Source: Acetatifactor sp. (GTDB lineage: Bacteria; Bacillota; Clostridia; Lachnospirales; Lachnospiraceae). From it: a DNA stretch of 43,667 bases. Positions 1-8,830 of the stretch are shown here, one piece after another (position 1 is the first letter of the stretch; the number at the start of each line of letters is the position of its first letter). A model generated the notes under the pieces. It did not search any database. It was not told where the DNA came from and was given only the letters and a program-made list of their open reading frames with translations. The stretch is taken from the NCBI GenBank assembly GCA_024693365.1, contig JAILLF010000034.1, positions 1 through 43,667 of the forward strand, read 5' to 3'. The translations under genes were made by a program, and so were the position numbers.

Positions 1-3000
1 GTACATTCTTCTCTGCGCAGGCGACATCGGATAGTATTCCTTCTCCTTAGCCTTCGGTACGTGCTCGTACTCCCGCCTTTGTCCCTTTGCAAGCAGCTCG
101 GCAAGCCGCTCCGGCGTCGGACCCGCAAACACGTCCTTCAGCGTCAGCCTCACTCCCGTCCGCTCCTCAAGCGCGCTCAGGAGCCTCGTTGCCCTCAGCG
201 AATGCCCTCCCAGGTCAAAGAAGCTGTCCCTTACGCTTACCTGCTCCACTCCCAGTATCTCCCGGAACGCTTCGCACGCCGCCTCCTCGTTCCCGTTTCT
301 CGGCGCCACGTACTCAGCCACTCTCTCCGCCTCTATCTTGGGCAGCGCCCTCCTGTCCAGCTTACCGTTCGCCGTTACCGGAATCGCGTCTATCTGCATC
401 ACGTACGCGGGTATCATGTAGTCCGGAAGGCTCTCTCCCAGCTTCCTTCTTACCTCCGCCCCGTTTATCTCGCCCTCTCCGACAAGGTACGCGTGTATCG
501 CCTTCTCTCCTCCGGCGTCTTCTCGCGCGATGACCGCGCAGTCCCGGATCCCTTCCAGTTCCCGGATCCGTCCCGCAATTTCTCCCAGCTCGATCCTTAG
601 TCCGCGGATCTTCACCTGGTCGTCCATTCTTCCAAGGTACTCCACGTTTCCGTCTTCGTTCCATCTCGCCAGGTCTCCCGTCCGGTACGCCTTCCCTTCC
701 CCAAACGGGTTCTCCACGAACTTCTCCGCGTTCAGCTCCGGGCGGTTCAGGTATCCCTTCGCAACGCCGTCTCCCGCGATCCAAAGCTCTCCCGGGATCC
801 CTATGCCGCACGGAACCTCTCCCTGCATCACGTATACCTGCGCGTTGCTGATCGGCTTCCCTATCGGCAGCCTCTCGTAATCGTACCCGCAGTCGTAATA
901 CGTCACGTCTATGCTCGCCTCCGTCGGCCCGTAGAAGTTCACCAGCCTCGTTCCCACGTTCACCGACCTGATTTGTTCGTTGAACCTCCTTAAGTGGTCC
1001 GTCGTCAGCGCCTCGCCGCTCGCAAACACGTACTTCAGGCTCCTCAGCGCTTCCGCTCCCCCGCTTCTTTCCAGTTCCCCAAGAAACGCGCTCAGCATCG
1101 ACGGCACGAAGTGCACGTGCGTTATCCCGTTCCCTTCTATCGCTTTCCTTATGTCCTCCGGCGACTTCTCCGCCCCCGGCGCCAGCAGCACGACCCGCGC
1201 TCCCACCAGGCCCCACCAGATCAGCTCCCACACCGACACGTCAAACGTGAACGTCGTCTTTTGCAGCACCGCGTCCCCGGGCCTTAGCGGATACCTTCCG
1301 TCCATCCACAGGATCCTGTTGATCAGTCCGCGGTGTCTGTTCAGCACTCCCTTGGGCCGGCCCGTCGTCCCCGACGTGTAGATGCAGTACGCCGTGTCCT
1401 CCGGTCCGTTCACCCGCTCCGGGTTTTCGCGTGCGCCTTCCCAGACCCTGCCGTCCCCAAGGTCGATCACCGGCACCTTCGCCTCGAATTCCGCCTTGTG
1501 CGTCAGCAGCGCCTTCGCCCCGCTGTCCTCCAGCATGAACCGGATCCTCTCCTCCGGATACCTCGGGTCGATCGGCACGTACGCTCCTCCCGACTTCAGT
1601 ATCCCGTAGATCCCCGCAACCATCTCAAGGCTTCTCTCCGCCATGATCGCCACGTGGTCGTTCGGCCTTACTCCCATCCCGCGCAGCCGGTTCCCCAGCG
1701 CGTTTGCGCGGGCGTTCAGCTCCCCGTACGTAAGGCTCTCCTCCCCAAACGTGACCGCCGTCGCCTCCGGCGTCCTCTCCGCCTGCTCCTCAAACAGTTC
1801 CACTGCCGTCTTGTCCCTGGGATACTCCGCCTTCGTGTCGTTGAACTTCTTCAGGATCAGTTCCAGTTCCTCCGGACCCGCCGTGCCGATCTCCGATATC
1901 TTTTTCTCCGGCTCCTTCGTCACCTCTCTCAGCACCGTCTCGTAATGCCCAAGCATTCCCTCGGCGCTTTCCCTGCGGTAAAGATCCGTGCAGTACTCAA
2001 GGCTGACTCGGTATTCCCCGTCCTCCTCCCAAATTACAAAATTCAAATCAAACTTAGCTGCCACGCGCTCCTGTCCCGCAAAGCTTACCTCCGCCTCGCC
2101 AAGGCGGAGCCTTGGCTGCTCGTTGTTCTGGAACACAAGCATCACGTCAAACAGAGGATTCCTGGACATATCTCTTCTGACGTCAACGTTCTCCACCAGT
2201 TCCTCAAACGGGTACTCCTGGTTTTCGTATGCCTTAAGGCAGGTTTCTTTTATTTCCTGCAGGAATCCGGCGTAGCTCTTGCCGCCTTCCGGCCTTCCCC
2301 TCATCGCAAGCGTGTTTACAAACATGCCCAGCATGCTTTCCGTGTCCCTGTGCGTTCTGCCGGACGCGGGGCTTCCGATCACCACGTCCTCCTGCCGGCC
2401 GTATTTGCCAAGCAGGACCATCGCCGCCGACAGCAGGATCATGTATTCCGTTGCTCCTGAAGCCTTTGCCAGTTCCCGGATGCCCTCGCTCAGTTCACGC
2501 CCAAGGGCCTTCTCCGTCACTGCGCCCCTAAAGCTCTGCTCCATGGGTCTGGGGAAGTCCGTGGGCACGTCAAGCACGGGGATCTCGTCCTCAAACTGCC
2601 CCTTCCAGTACTCCGCCTGGCCGCTTAGGTCCCTTCCCCTCATCCATTCGCTGTAGTCCTTGTACTGGCGTATGTCATTATCATCATTTTCGCCATTATA
2701 AATCGCAGAAAACTCTTGCAGAAACTTCACCATGCTCATGCCATCAGTAGCAACGTGATGAATGTCCACCATAAAATAACACTCTTGTTCTGATTGAACT
2801 ACAGCCATCCTTACGACCTGCCCGCGAGCCAAATCAAAAGGGGCAACTAGCGCGGCATGCTCTGGCGAAGCCTCATATACGGAAAAATCCAAAACAATGT
2901 CCTGCGCGGGAATGATCTGTTGACAGATCGTATTTTCGCCAGAAAAATACTTTGTTCTTAGGATCTCGTGGCGAACAATCATTTCATGCAATGAATGGCG

Positions 3001-4917
3001 CATCCGGTCGACATCAACCCTTTGAGAGGAGCGCAAGAACACCGGGTTATTATATGCCGTGTTATCCTTATCCATCTCCCAAAGAAGGAACATTCTCTTC
3101 TGTGCCGAAGAAGCAACGTAAACTTGTTTTTCCTCAGCAACCGGAATCGGAGAATACTCTGCCATTTCTGCCTTATCAATATATTCAGCGAGCATTTTGG
3201 GCGTAGGGAATGCAAATAATTTGTCTATTTCAAGCTTTTTTCCAGTCCTCTTCTCCACTATGTTAATTAATCTTACGGCTCTTAATGAATTGCCTCCCAT
3301 GGCAAAGAAATTATCATTTATGCCAATTTTCTCAACTCCCAGGATTTCTTGACATATTTTGCACGCGAGGCGTTCCATCTCCGTTGAAGGTGGAATATAC
3401 TCACTTATTTCTTCATAAAAAGCGTTGAGTTCATAATTAGCGAACCTAATAATTTTACCAACCGTATTACGTTGGAAAGGGCTCTTTCTTATTCTTCTCT
3501 TTAGTACTCTTTTAAAAACAGGTACTTCCAGATTGTATTCATTTATATAATCACGTATCTTCAAATCGATCTCTTGATAGTTTTCATTGTTGATCTTAGC
3601 ACTGAAAATCTCGGCGCATATGGATTCGTCTACGTTTTTTACAACCACTTCGTCTACGTACTCACACTGCTGAATCCTTTTCTCAATTTCTTCCGGAGAA
3701 ACATTTTCACCATTACCCAAAATGATCAGATTCTTTTTCCGTCCCGTCAAATACAACCCGTTATCAGAGATATATCCAATGTCACCCGTTGCAAGCCATC
3801 CGTCTTGCAATACTTTCTTTGTTGATTCCGGATCGTCATAATACCCCAAAAACAAACCATCACCGTTGATCAGAATTTCCCCGTCAGGTGCTATCTTAAT
3901 GTCATACCATTTATTTATATCGCCCAAATAACCCTTTTGAGCTTTCGAAATACTGTCATAATCTATAACATTACTAATCACGGCACCAGAAGTTTCCGTC
4001 ATCCCATAACCTTCAATAAAAACAATTCCGGCCTTGCTAAAGTCGTACATGATCGCATGATCGATCGGAGCTGAAGCAGTCGTGATGGAAATTAGGTTAC
4101 CTCCCGTTAATTCCTTTAATTTTTCAGAGATCTCACAAGAGTACGCCTTTGCCATCTGCACGGCCGCATCATATATATTCTGGATGATGACCGGAACCAG
4201 GGCAACTCTTTCGGGACGAAAAATCGCCATATCAGATATCAGCTTTCTGATGTCCTTATTATATGTAATGGCGGAGCCAGAGTTTATCACGTAGAATAAT
4301 TCCGTAAAGAAATAAACATGATTATTAGGCAAAATGGAATAAAACTTTACCTGCTTTTTTTCAAATATCTTCCATGTCGCGCATTCATCCAGCAAGTACG
4401 CTGCATTCCTTAGGAAACACTCATATGACAAAATTACGCCCTTTGCTTCCCCCGTTGTACCTGACGTATAAAACAATGCTGCCGGCATCTTGCCGTCGCA
4501 ACTTACTATTTCCTCAAATTTGCATGGTTCAAACCTTTTATATGAATCAGTCGAGAGTATTGCAAACGATTGCTCTTCAGTCGGAATTTTGGAAGCATTG
4601 ACCGCGTCACACAAAATAATCTTAGCTTTAGCCCTCTTCATTAACGACAAGGCATCATTCCAAGACAGATTGCTGTCAATTAATACAATAAAATTACCAA
4701 CTAACATGGAAGACAGTATGGCAATGTTCCCGTCATAACACGATTTACACCATATGGCGACCACTTCGTTTTTACGGGAAGCCAATAACGTAGCCCCCCT
4801 TAAAATGTCTTGCCTTAGTTGGCCATAAGTGATGGCATTTTCTTCTTCAATACAATATATCGAGTCCTCAAATCTCTTCGTGGTCTCATAAACAAATTCT
4901 TTCATGGAATTATGCAT
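1..4917 (-). CDS. Non-ribosomal peptide synthetase, lipo-initiating, partial (C-terminus beyond window)
   Basis: An open frame of 1639 codons starts at ATG 4917 (GGAGG nine bases upstream) and is still open at base 1. Order: adenylate-forming loading domain (about 1-500), carrier 1 (Ser544 in GGNSLRA), condensation domain (about 590-1020, HHVATDG at 720-726), adenylation domain 2 (about 1035-1525, YTSGTTGRPKG, YGPTEAS, YRTGDL), carrier 2 (Ser1573 in LGGHSLRA), then the first motif of another condensation domain (YPMSPAQRRMY). The loading domain has acyl-CoA-ligase features (YGMTETSGA; TGRKKNLIILGNGENVSPEE) rather than amino-acid A-domain ones, so a fatty or other carboxylic acid starter is inferred. 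Reading adenylation domain 2 against GrsA pocket positions gives D V W H F S F I D K, close to known serine codes. Codons 5' of about base 2685 are AT-rich and those after are GC-rich. It is the last visible gene of the operon, 45 bases after the thioesterase. Product unknown. Confidence 0.93.
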   Translation of the reverse strand, partial: MHNSMKEFVYETTKRFEDSIYCIEEENAITYGQLRQDILRGATLLASRKNEVVAIWCKSCYDGNIAILSSMLVGNFIVLIDSNLSWNDALSLMKRAKAKIILCDAVNASKIPTEEQSFAILSTDSYKRFEPCKFEEIVSCDGKMPAALFYTSGTTGEAKGVILSYECFLRNAAYLLDECATWKIFEKKQVKFYSILPNNHVYFFTELFYVINSGSAITYNKDIRKLISDMAIFRPERVALVPVIIQNIYDAAVQMAKAYSCEISEKLKELTGGNLISITTASAPIDHAIMYDFSKAGIVFIEGYGMTETSGAVISNVIDYDSISKAQKGYLGDINKWYDIKIAPDGEILINGDGLFLGYYDDPESTKKVLQDGWLATGDIGYISDNGLYLTGRKKNLIILGNGENVSPEEIEKRIQQCEYVDEVVVKNVDESICAEIFSAKINNENYQEIDLKIRDYINEYNLEVPVFKRVLKRRIRKSPFQRNTVGKIIRFANYELNAFYEEISEYIPPSTEMERLACKICQEILGVEKIGINDNFFAMGGNSLRAVRLINIVEKRTGKKLEIDKLFAFPTPKMLAEYIDKAEMAEYSPIPVAEEKQVYVASSAQKRMFLLWEMDKDNTAYNNPVFLRSSQRVDVDRMRHSLHEMIVRHEILRTKYFSGENTICQQIIPAQDIVLDFSVYEASPEHAALVAPFDLARGQVVRMAVVQSEQECYFMVDIHHVATDGMSMVKFLQEFSAIYNGENDDNDIRQYKDYSEWMRGRDLSGQAEYWKGQFEDEIPVLDVPTDFPRPMEQSFRGAVTEKALGRELSEGIRELAKASGATEYMILLSAAMVLLGKYGRQEDVVIGSPASGRTHRDTESMLGMFVNTLAMRGRPEGGKSYAGFLQEIKETCLKAYENQEYPFEELVENVDVRRDMSRNPLFDVMLVFQNNEQPRLRLGEAEVSFAGQERVAAKFDLNFVIWEEDGEYRVSLEYCTDLYRRESAEGMLGHYETVLREVTKEPEKKISEIGTAGPEELELILKKFNDTKAEYPRDKTAVELFEEQAERTPEATAVTFGEESLTYGELNARANALGNRLRGMGVRPNDHVAIMAERSLEMVAGIYGILKSGGAYVPIDPRYPEERIRFMLEDSGAKALLTHKAEFEAKVPVIDLGDGRVWEGARENPERVNGPEDTAYCIYTSGTTGRPKGVLNRHRGLINRILWMDGRYPLRPGDAVLQKTTFTFDVSVWELIWWGLVGARVVLLAPGAEKSPEDIRKAIEGNGITHVHFVPSMLSAFLGELERSGGAEALRSLKYVFASGEALTTDHLRRFNEQIRSVNVGTRLVNFYGPTEASIDVTYYDCGYDYERLPIGKPISNAQVYVMQGEVPCGIGIPGELWIAGDGVAKGYLNRPELNAEKFVENPFGEGKAYRTGDLARWNEDGNVEYLGRMDDQVKIRGLRIELGEIAGRIRELEGIRDCAVIAREDAGGEKAIHAYLVGEGEINGAEVRRKLGESLPDYMIPAYVMQIDAIPVTANGKLDRRALPKIEAERVAEYVAPRNGNEEAACEAFREILGVEQVSVRDSFFDLGGHSLRATRLLSALEERTGVRLTLKDVFAGPTPERLAELLAKGQRREYEHVPKAKEKEYYPMSPAQRRMY

Positions 4918-4962
4918 GATTCATTTCCTCCCCCATAAATGCCAGAACATTATGAATCCCAA

Positions 4963-5664
4963 TTAATAAAACAGTATTTTTCTTCGTAAAAAATCGCAAA
5001 CGTCTTCTCTTTCTTTGTCAATAAAAAAGTGCCCGCCCTTAAATCCCTTGACTATATTCTTCCTCAAACAATAATCCTGCCATCTGCAGATATCATTTCC
5101 AGAAAACTCTTCATCCTCTTCCCCATATAATACGATCATCTGAGTGCGTATTTTTTCGGGCGTCTTTTCAAAATGTTCTGACCTATATTCTTCTAAATTC
5201 TTAATGTCATTAAAGGAAACTGTATACACCAAATCCAACAGCTCCCTGTTTTCAAAGATTTCGCCAGATAATCCGCCCATTTTGAACAATTCTTGCATAA
5301 ATACGTCTTTGTCCATCTTGTGAAGCAGTCTTTCATTATTCTCATATGGAGCGCGCGATCCAGACACAATTACTGCCGCTGGCATTCTAAGTCCTTTTTT
5401 CTCCAACCGCTTAACCACCTCATATGCATAAACTGCCCCCATGCTATGTCCAAATATGGCATATTCTGAAGTGATCAGCTTCTCAACCTGAGAAAAAACG
5501 TCCTCCAGCGTATCCTGATACGAATCCGTAAACTCCTCGCAAATTCTTCTGCCATGCCCGGCATACTCAACCGAAACGACCTCTATTTCATTTCCAAAAA
5601 CTTTTCTCCACTTCGTGAAAAATATGGAATTCCCTCCGGCATACGGTAAACATATTAATCTCAT
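4963..5664 (-). CDS. Type II thioesterase of NRPS system
   Basis: A 233-residue alpha/beta hydrolase of the GrsT/SrfAD type, which removes wrongly loaded acyl groups from carrier domains. The N-terminus carries the typical LPYAGGNS oxyanion region. The nucleophile elbow is GHSMG (Ser74). The acid is probably Asp184 in LYGEEDEEF and the histidine is His212 in KGGHFFID. Length is normal for the family. It lies eight bases downstream of the carrier protein gene and 45 bases upstream of the big NRPS, so it is probably cotranscribed and acts on these carriers. A role in final release is possible but less usual. Confidence 0.93.
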   Translation of the reverse strand: MRLICLPYAGGNSIFFTKWRKVFGNEIEVVSVEYAGHGRRICEEFTDSYQDTLEDVFSQVEKLITSEYAIFGHSMGAVYAYEVVKRLEKKGLRMPAAVIVSGSRAPYENNERLLHKMDKDVFMQELFKMGGLSGEIFENRELLDLVYTVSFNDIKNLEEYRSEHFEKTPEKIRTQMIVLYGEEDEEFSGNDICRWQDYCLRKNIVKGFKGGHFFIDKEREDVCDFLRRKILFY

Positions 5665-5672
5665 GTCTCTCC

Positions 5673-5909
5673 CTATTTCATCAAAGTTTCTATCATTTCA
5701 ACGTAATCGGAAATTGAAACAAATTCAGAGATATCCAGTTTGTCATCAGGGATTTTAATTTTCATTTTTTTTTCAATCTGGACGCACAGCTGGATAAACT
5801 GAAACGAGTCTAATCCAAGCTCCGCAATCTCCGTTTCATTTGTAATTACACGATCACGCCCAATCATACCGTAAATAATTTCACTCACTGCGTTAAAAAC
5901 CTTACTCAT
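5673..5909 (-). CDS. Free-standing acyl/peptidyl carrier protein
   Basis: A 78-residue carrier protein. The phosphopantetheine attachment site is Ser35 in the sequence LGLDSFQFIQ, followed by the helix II/III pattern KKMKIKIPDDKLDI usual for ACP-like proteins. The motif (LDSFQ rather than LGGHSL) resembles stand-alone carriers used in NRPS/PKS side pathways more than in-line carrier domains. It sits between the adenylation-papain fusion and the thioesterase (gaps of 21 and 8 bases). It could hold the acyl starter, or an amino-acyl unit for one of the papain-like acyltransferases; the sequence does not decide which. Confidence 0.92.
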   Translation of the reverse strand: MSKVFNAVSEIIYGMIGRDRVITNETEIAELGLDSFQFIQLCVQIEKKMKIKIPDDKLDISEFVSISDYVEMIETLMK

Positions 5910-5930
5910 TAATTCTCACCTTCCTTCTTT

Positions 5931-8828
5931 TTATCCGATCAAATTTACCGTCCAATCATAGAATGTCCGTTCCTTATGATCCACCGCATCCAATCCGCTG
6001 ATTGCTTCCATGAGCGATTCTTCCTCATAAGACTGCGTTAACTTGATTTTATATATTACGTTCCTTATCCTCTTCCAGGCCTTCCCAATTTCATTCATGA
6101 CGTCTCTTCCCCAAGACCACTCCTCACTGATCTCAATAAATCTCTCATACACGTAAGCCTGCGCCGTTTTTGAATCGATAATCCCGTCCAACAGCATGAC
6201 CATGTTGGAATACTCTTTATTGATCTCATCGAGGCTTTGCGTACGCTCTTGAAGATAGACGCCTATGTTACGGATATTATCCAAATGTTTTTTTACCACG
6301 TCCATGGAATCGCGCAGATATTCCGTATAGCTCTTGTAATAATGGGAAATATCCTTTTTCCCTTCATGAGAGCTTTGATATAAGGCAATAAAACTCTTAC
6401 CGTCTTCAAAACTTGGGAATCTCTGCAGGTTACTCTGATAAGCATATTCCATATCCAAAAAACTAAGTTTTTGCTCGTGATAATCCAAGTAGTTTATACC
6501 TGTTTGCTCCGTCACGGTAACCTCTTTTAAATGACCGTCATATCCTGAAACAAGAATGTTGTGAGGCCAATGATCCTTCAAGTAGAAGTCTTTGCGAATG
6601 CTTTCAAAGTAGCAGTCTACGCCCAATACGACCAAGCCGTCATTATTCAAAACACCGGCCACGTCACGCACAATGTCTTCACTGCGCTCCAAAACCTGCA
6701 TCTCAATGCCAGCATCGGCAAACAATTCTTGTAATTTTCTGTTCTCGAGATACTTTACTCTTTCCGGCACTTTCCCTTTTTCTGCCGCTCCATATAAAGC
6801 AAGGTCATTTGACAAAATATGCAGTTCGTCTTGTCCCCAATGCTTTAGTGCGGAAATGAAAGCATTATTAATGCAGCTCCGGTAGAAAATATCATTAAAG
6901 GGCTCTACGTGAGTGACCTTACCGCCATGAACCGCTTCATAAAGCATCTTCAAGTTGCCGGAATCACTCAGATTTAGATACTCCTCCATGGAATATTTTT
7001 GTCTTTGATCCTTTACGCCGGTGTCGTCTGCGTTCTCTCCTTGTTTTTCACGGATAATCTCTGCCATGCTGCGTAAGGAATCACTCATCAGAACGTCTTC
7101 CAACGACATCTCAACGGAAAATTCCTCGTAAATTCTGCTTATGAGCGTCATTACGCCCAAAGAAGTGCCACCCAGGGAAACATAACTTTCATCCAAGTCC
7201 ACGGAAGGAACCTCCAAGACATCTGAACAGATCTCACTTATTTTGCTTTCATAAAAATCGCCCGGTGCATCGACGGGAGAAATCTCTTCCGTAACGGTAC
7301 GCGTCGGATCAGGAAGAGCCTTTTCGTCTATTTTCATGTTAGCCGTCATGGGAAACTCATCCATAAAAACATAATGGGCAGGTACCATGTAACTTGGCAT
7401 GCGCCTTAGCAACTCGTCAGAAATCCGTTTTCCCGAATAATTCTCATTGGAAATAATATATGCGGCCAGGAACTCCTTTCCCGTAGTTGAATCGTTATAA
7501 GTAACAACGCATTTTCTCACGCCGTCGATTCTTTCTATTTGCTCCTCTACGTAGCTTAGTTCTACCCTGTTTCCCCTGATTTTCCTCTGTCTGTCTTTTC
7601 TCCCAAGGTACTCTATGTTTCCATCTGGAGATATTCTTCCCAAATCTCCCGTGCGGTACAACAAGACCTTGTCCTGACAATCAAACGGGTTACGGATAAA
7701 CGCCTTATGATTTAACTCATCATTGTTCACGTATCCAAGCGTTCCATACGACGTACGAATATAGATCTCACCCTGTTCGCAAGGCCTCAGATCATCGTCC
7801 AGGATATAACATTCCGTATCGTCAATCGGTTTTCCAATGGGAATGTTTTCCTTATTCCGGTCTTCTTCAGAAACGTCGTAGCAGAGTTTTGCCATCGTTG
7901 TTTCCGTGGGACCATATAAGTTTTCGATTGCATAGTTGCCTCGCAACGTGTCAAAGCATTTGTCAACGAGTCTCGCAGTAAGCTTCTCGCCTGCAAGAAA
8001 AAGAAATCTAAGATTACGAACCGCAACGCTTGAATCACAAGCCAAAAGCGCGTGGTTTAACAAGCTGGGCGTACAATGAATGACATTGATCTCACTCGCT
8101 TGTATCCATCTTACCAATGCTTTTCCATCCAAAATAACTGCTTTGTTTTTTGGAATGCATATGGTTCCATTTATAAAAAAGGGCAGGAAAATGTCTCGTA
8201 AAAACGGATCATGCGAAGGCGACGTAAGCTGGCTGACTCTTTGATTGGTGCTGCCAATTTTCTTCGATTCCCATCCGATAAAATGAGCCAAGCCCTTGTT
8301 TTGCCCCAAAATCGCCTTCGGGCGTCCCGTCGTACCCGAGGTGAAGTACGCATAAATGGGATCTTCTCCGGAATACTCCATAACGGTCAGGGAAGATTCA
8401 ATTTCATCATTCTTGAGTAGCCCGTTGACGTCAAATCTCGTGTCATCCCCTTTCCCAATCTCACTGGCAAGATCCAGGTCATCCGTGAGGATTGTTTCAA
8501 TCTTTGCCAAGGCCATCATTTCACTGATCACCTTTGACGGCATGTCATGCTCAAACGGCACGAAAACACAGCGAGCAAATAAGACCCCAAGGATTCCTGC
8601 GATCATCAGCTCCCGATCCTTAATGATTAAAGCAATTGAAGTCCCTGGTTCCATTCCTTGCCGCACAATCCAATTCTGGATTTTTCCCGCCTGCGCTTTT
8701 ACTTCCCGAACGGAGTACTCCGTCTCGCCATAAGTAATCAATACGTGTTCTGGATCCATGTCGTTCAATTTCTCAATTAATGTTTCCTGCACCGTTTTTA
8801 TCATAATAATGCCGTTAATCCTTTCCAT
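5931..8828 (-). CDS. Adenylation-carrier didomain fused to papain-like BtrH/C39-like domain
   Basis: 965 residues. An adenylation domain (about 10-510) carries YFTSGTTGRPK (161-171), LYGPTETT (304-311), YRTGDLG (391-397) and an A10 variant NMKID with the lysine kept. A carrier domain follows (Ser556 in LGGTSLGVM). The last 330 residues resemble the BtrH N-terminal/C39-like papain fold: a likely nucleophile Cys652 in SCINNAFISALKHWG, a region GVDCYF...HNILVSGYD with His756, and Glu774 where the acid is normally Asp. BtrH transfers an acyl group from a carrier protein to an amine, so this protein may activate, hold and hand on its own amino acid. The A4 region reads HDPFLRD instead of FDxSVxE, so the substrate cannot be predicted. 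The ATG lies two bases after the asparagine synthase stop with no clear binding site; ATG at codon 9 is an alternative. Confidence 0.85.
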   Translation of the reverse strand: MERINGIIMIKTVQETLIEKLNDMDPEHVLITYGETEYSVREVKAQAGKIQNWIVRQGMEPGTSIALIIKDRELMIAGILGVLFARCVFVPFEHDMPSKVISEMMALAKIETILTDDLDLASEIGKGDDTRFDVNGLLKNDEIESSLTVMEYSGEDPIYAYFTSGTTGRPKAILGQNKGLAHFIGWESKKIGSTNQRVSQLTSPSHDPFLRDIFLPFFINGTICIPKNKAVILDGKALVRWIQASEINVIHCTPSLLNHALLACDSSVAVRNLRFLFLAGEKLTARLVDKCFDTLRGNYAIENLYGPTETTMAKLCYDVSEEDRNKENIPIGKPIDDTECYILDDDLRPCEQGEIYIRTSYGTLGYVNNDELNHKAFIRNPFDCQDKVLLYRTGDLGRISPDGNIEYLGRKDRQRKIRGNRVELSYVEEQIERIDGVRKCVVTYNDSTTGKEFLAAYIISNENYSGKRISDELLRRMPSYMVPAHYVFMDEFPMTANMKIDEKALPDPTRTVTEEISPVDAPGDFYESKISEICSDVLEVPSVDLDESYVSLGGTSLGVMTLISRIYEEFSVEMSLEDVLMSDSLRSMAEIIREKQGENADDTGVKDQRQKYSMEEYLNLSDSGNLKMLYEAVHGGKVTHVEPFNDIFYRSCINNAFISALKHWGQDELHILSNDLALYGAAEKGKVPERVKYLENRKLQELFADAGIEMQVLERSEDIVRDVAGVLNNDGLVVLGVDCYFESIRKDFYLKDHWPHNILVSGYDGHLKEVTVTEQTGINYLDYHEQKLSFLDMEYAYQSNLQRFPSFEDGKSFIALYQSSHEGKKDISHYYKSYTEYLRDSMDVVKKHLDNIRNIGVYLQERTQSLDEINKEYSNMVMLLDGIIDSKTAQAYVYERFIEISEEWSWGRDVMNEIGKAWKRIRNVIYKIKLTQSYEEESLMEAISGLDAVDHKERTFYDWTVNLIG

Positions 8829-8830
8829 GT

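Noticed and set aside
362..1231. Arg/Gly-rich minus-strand open frame of 289 codons
   Set aside because: It is an alternate frame of the GC-rich NRPS segment; the real frame shows continuous adenylation and carrier motifs.
61..2660. Several long plus-strand open frames
   Set aside because: They are antisense to the NRPS, low-complexity, without binding sites, and result from high GC at third positions.
4915..4924. ATG at 4924 as NRPS start
   Set aside because: It is out of frame and stops after four codons; ATG 4917 is in frame with the motifs.
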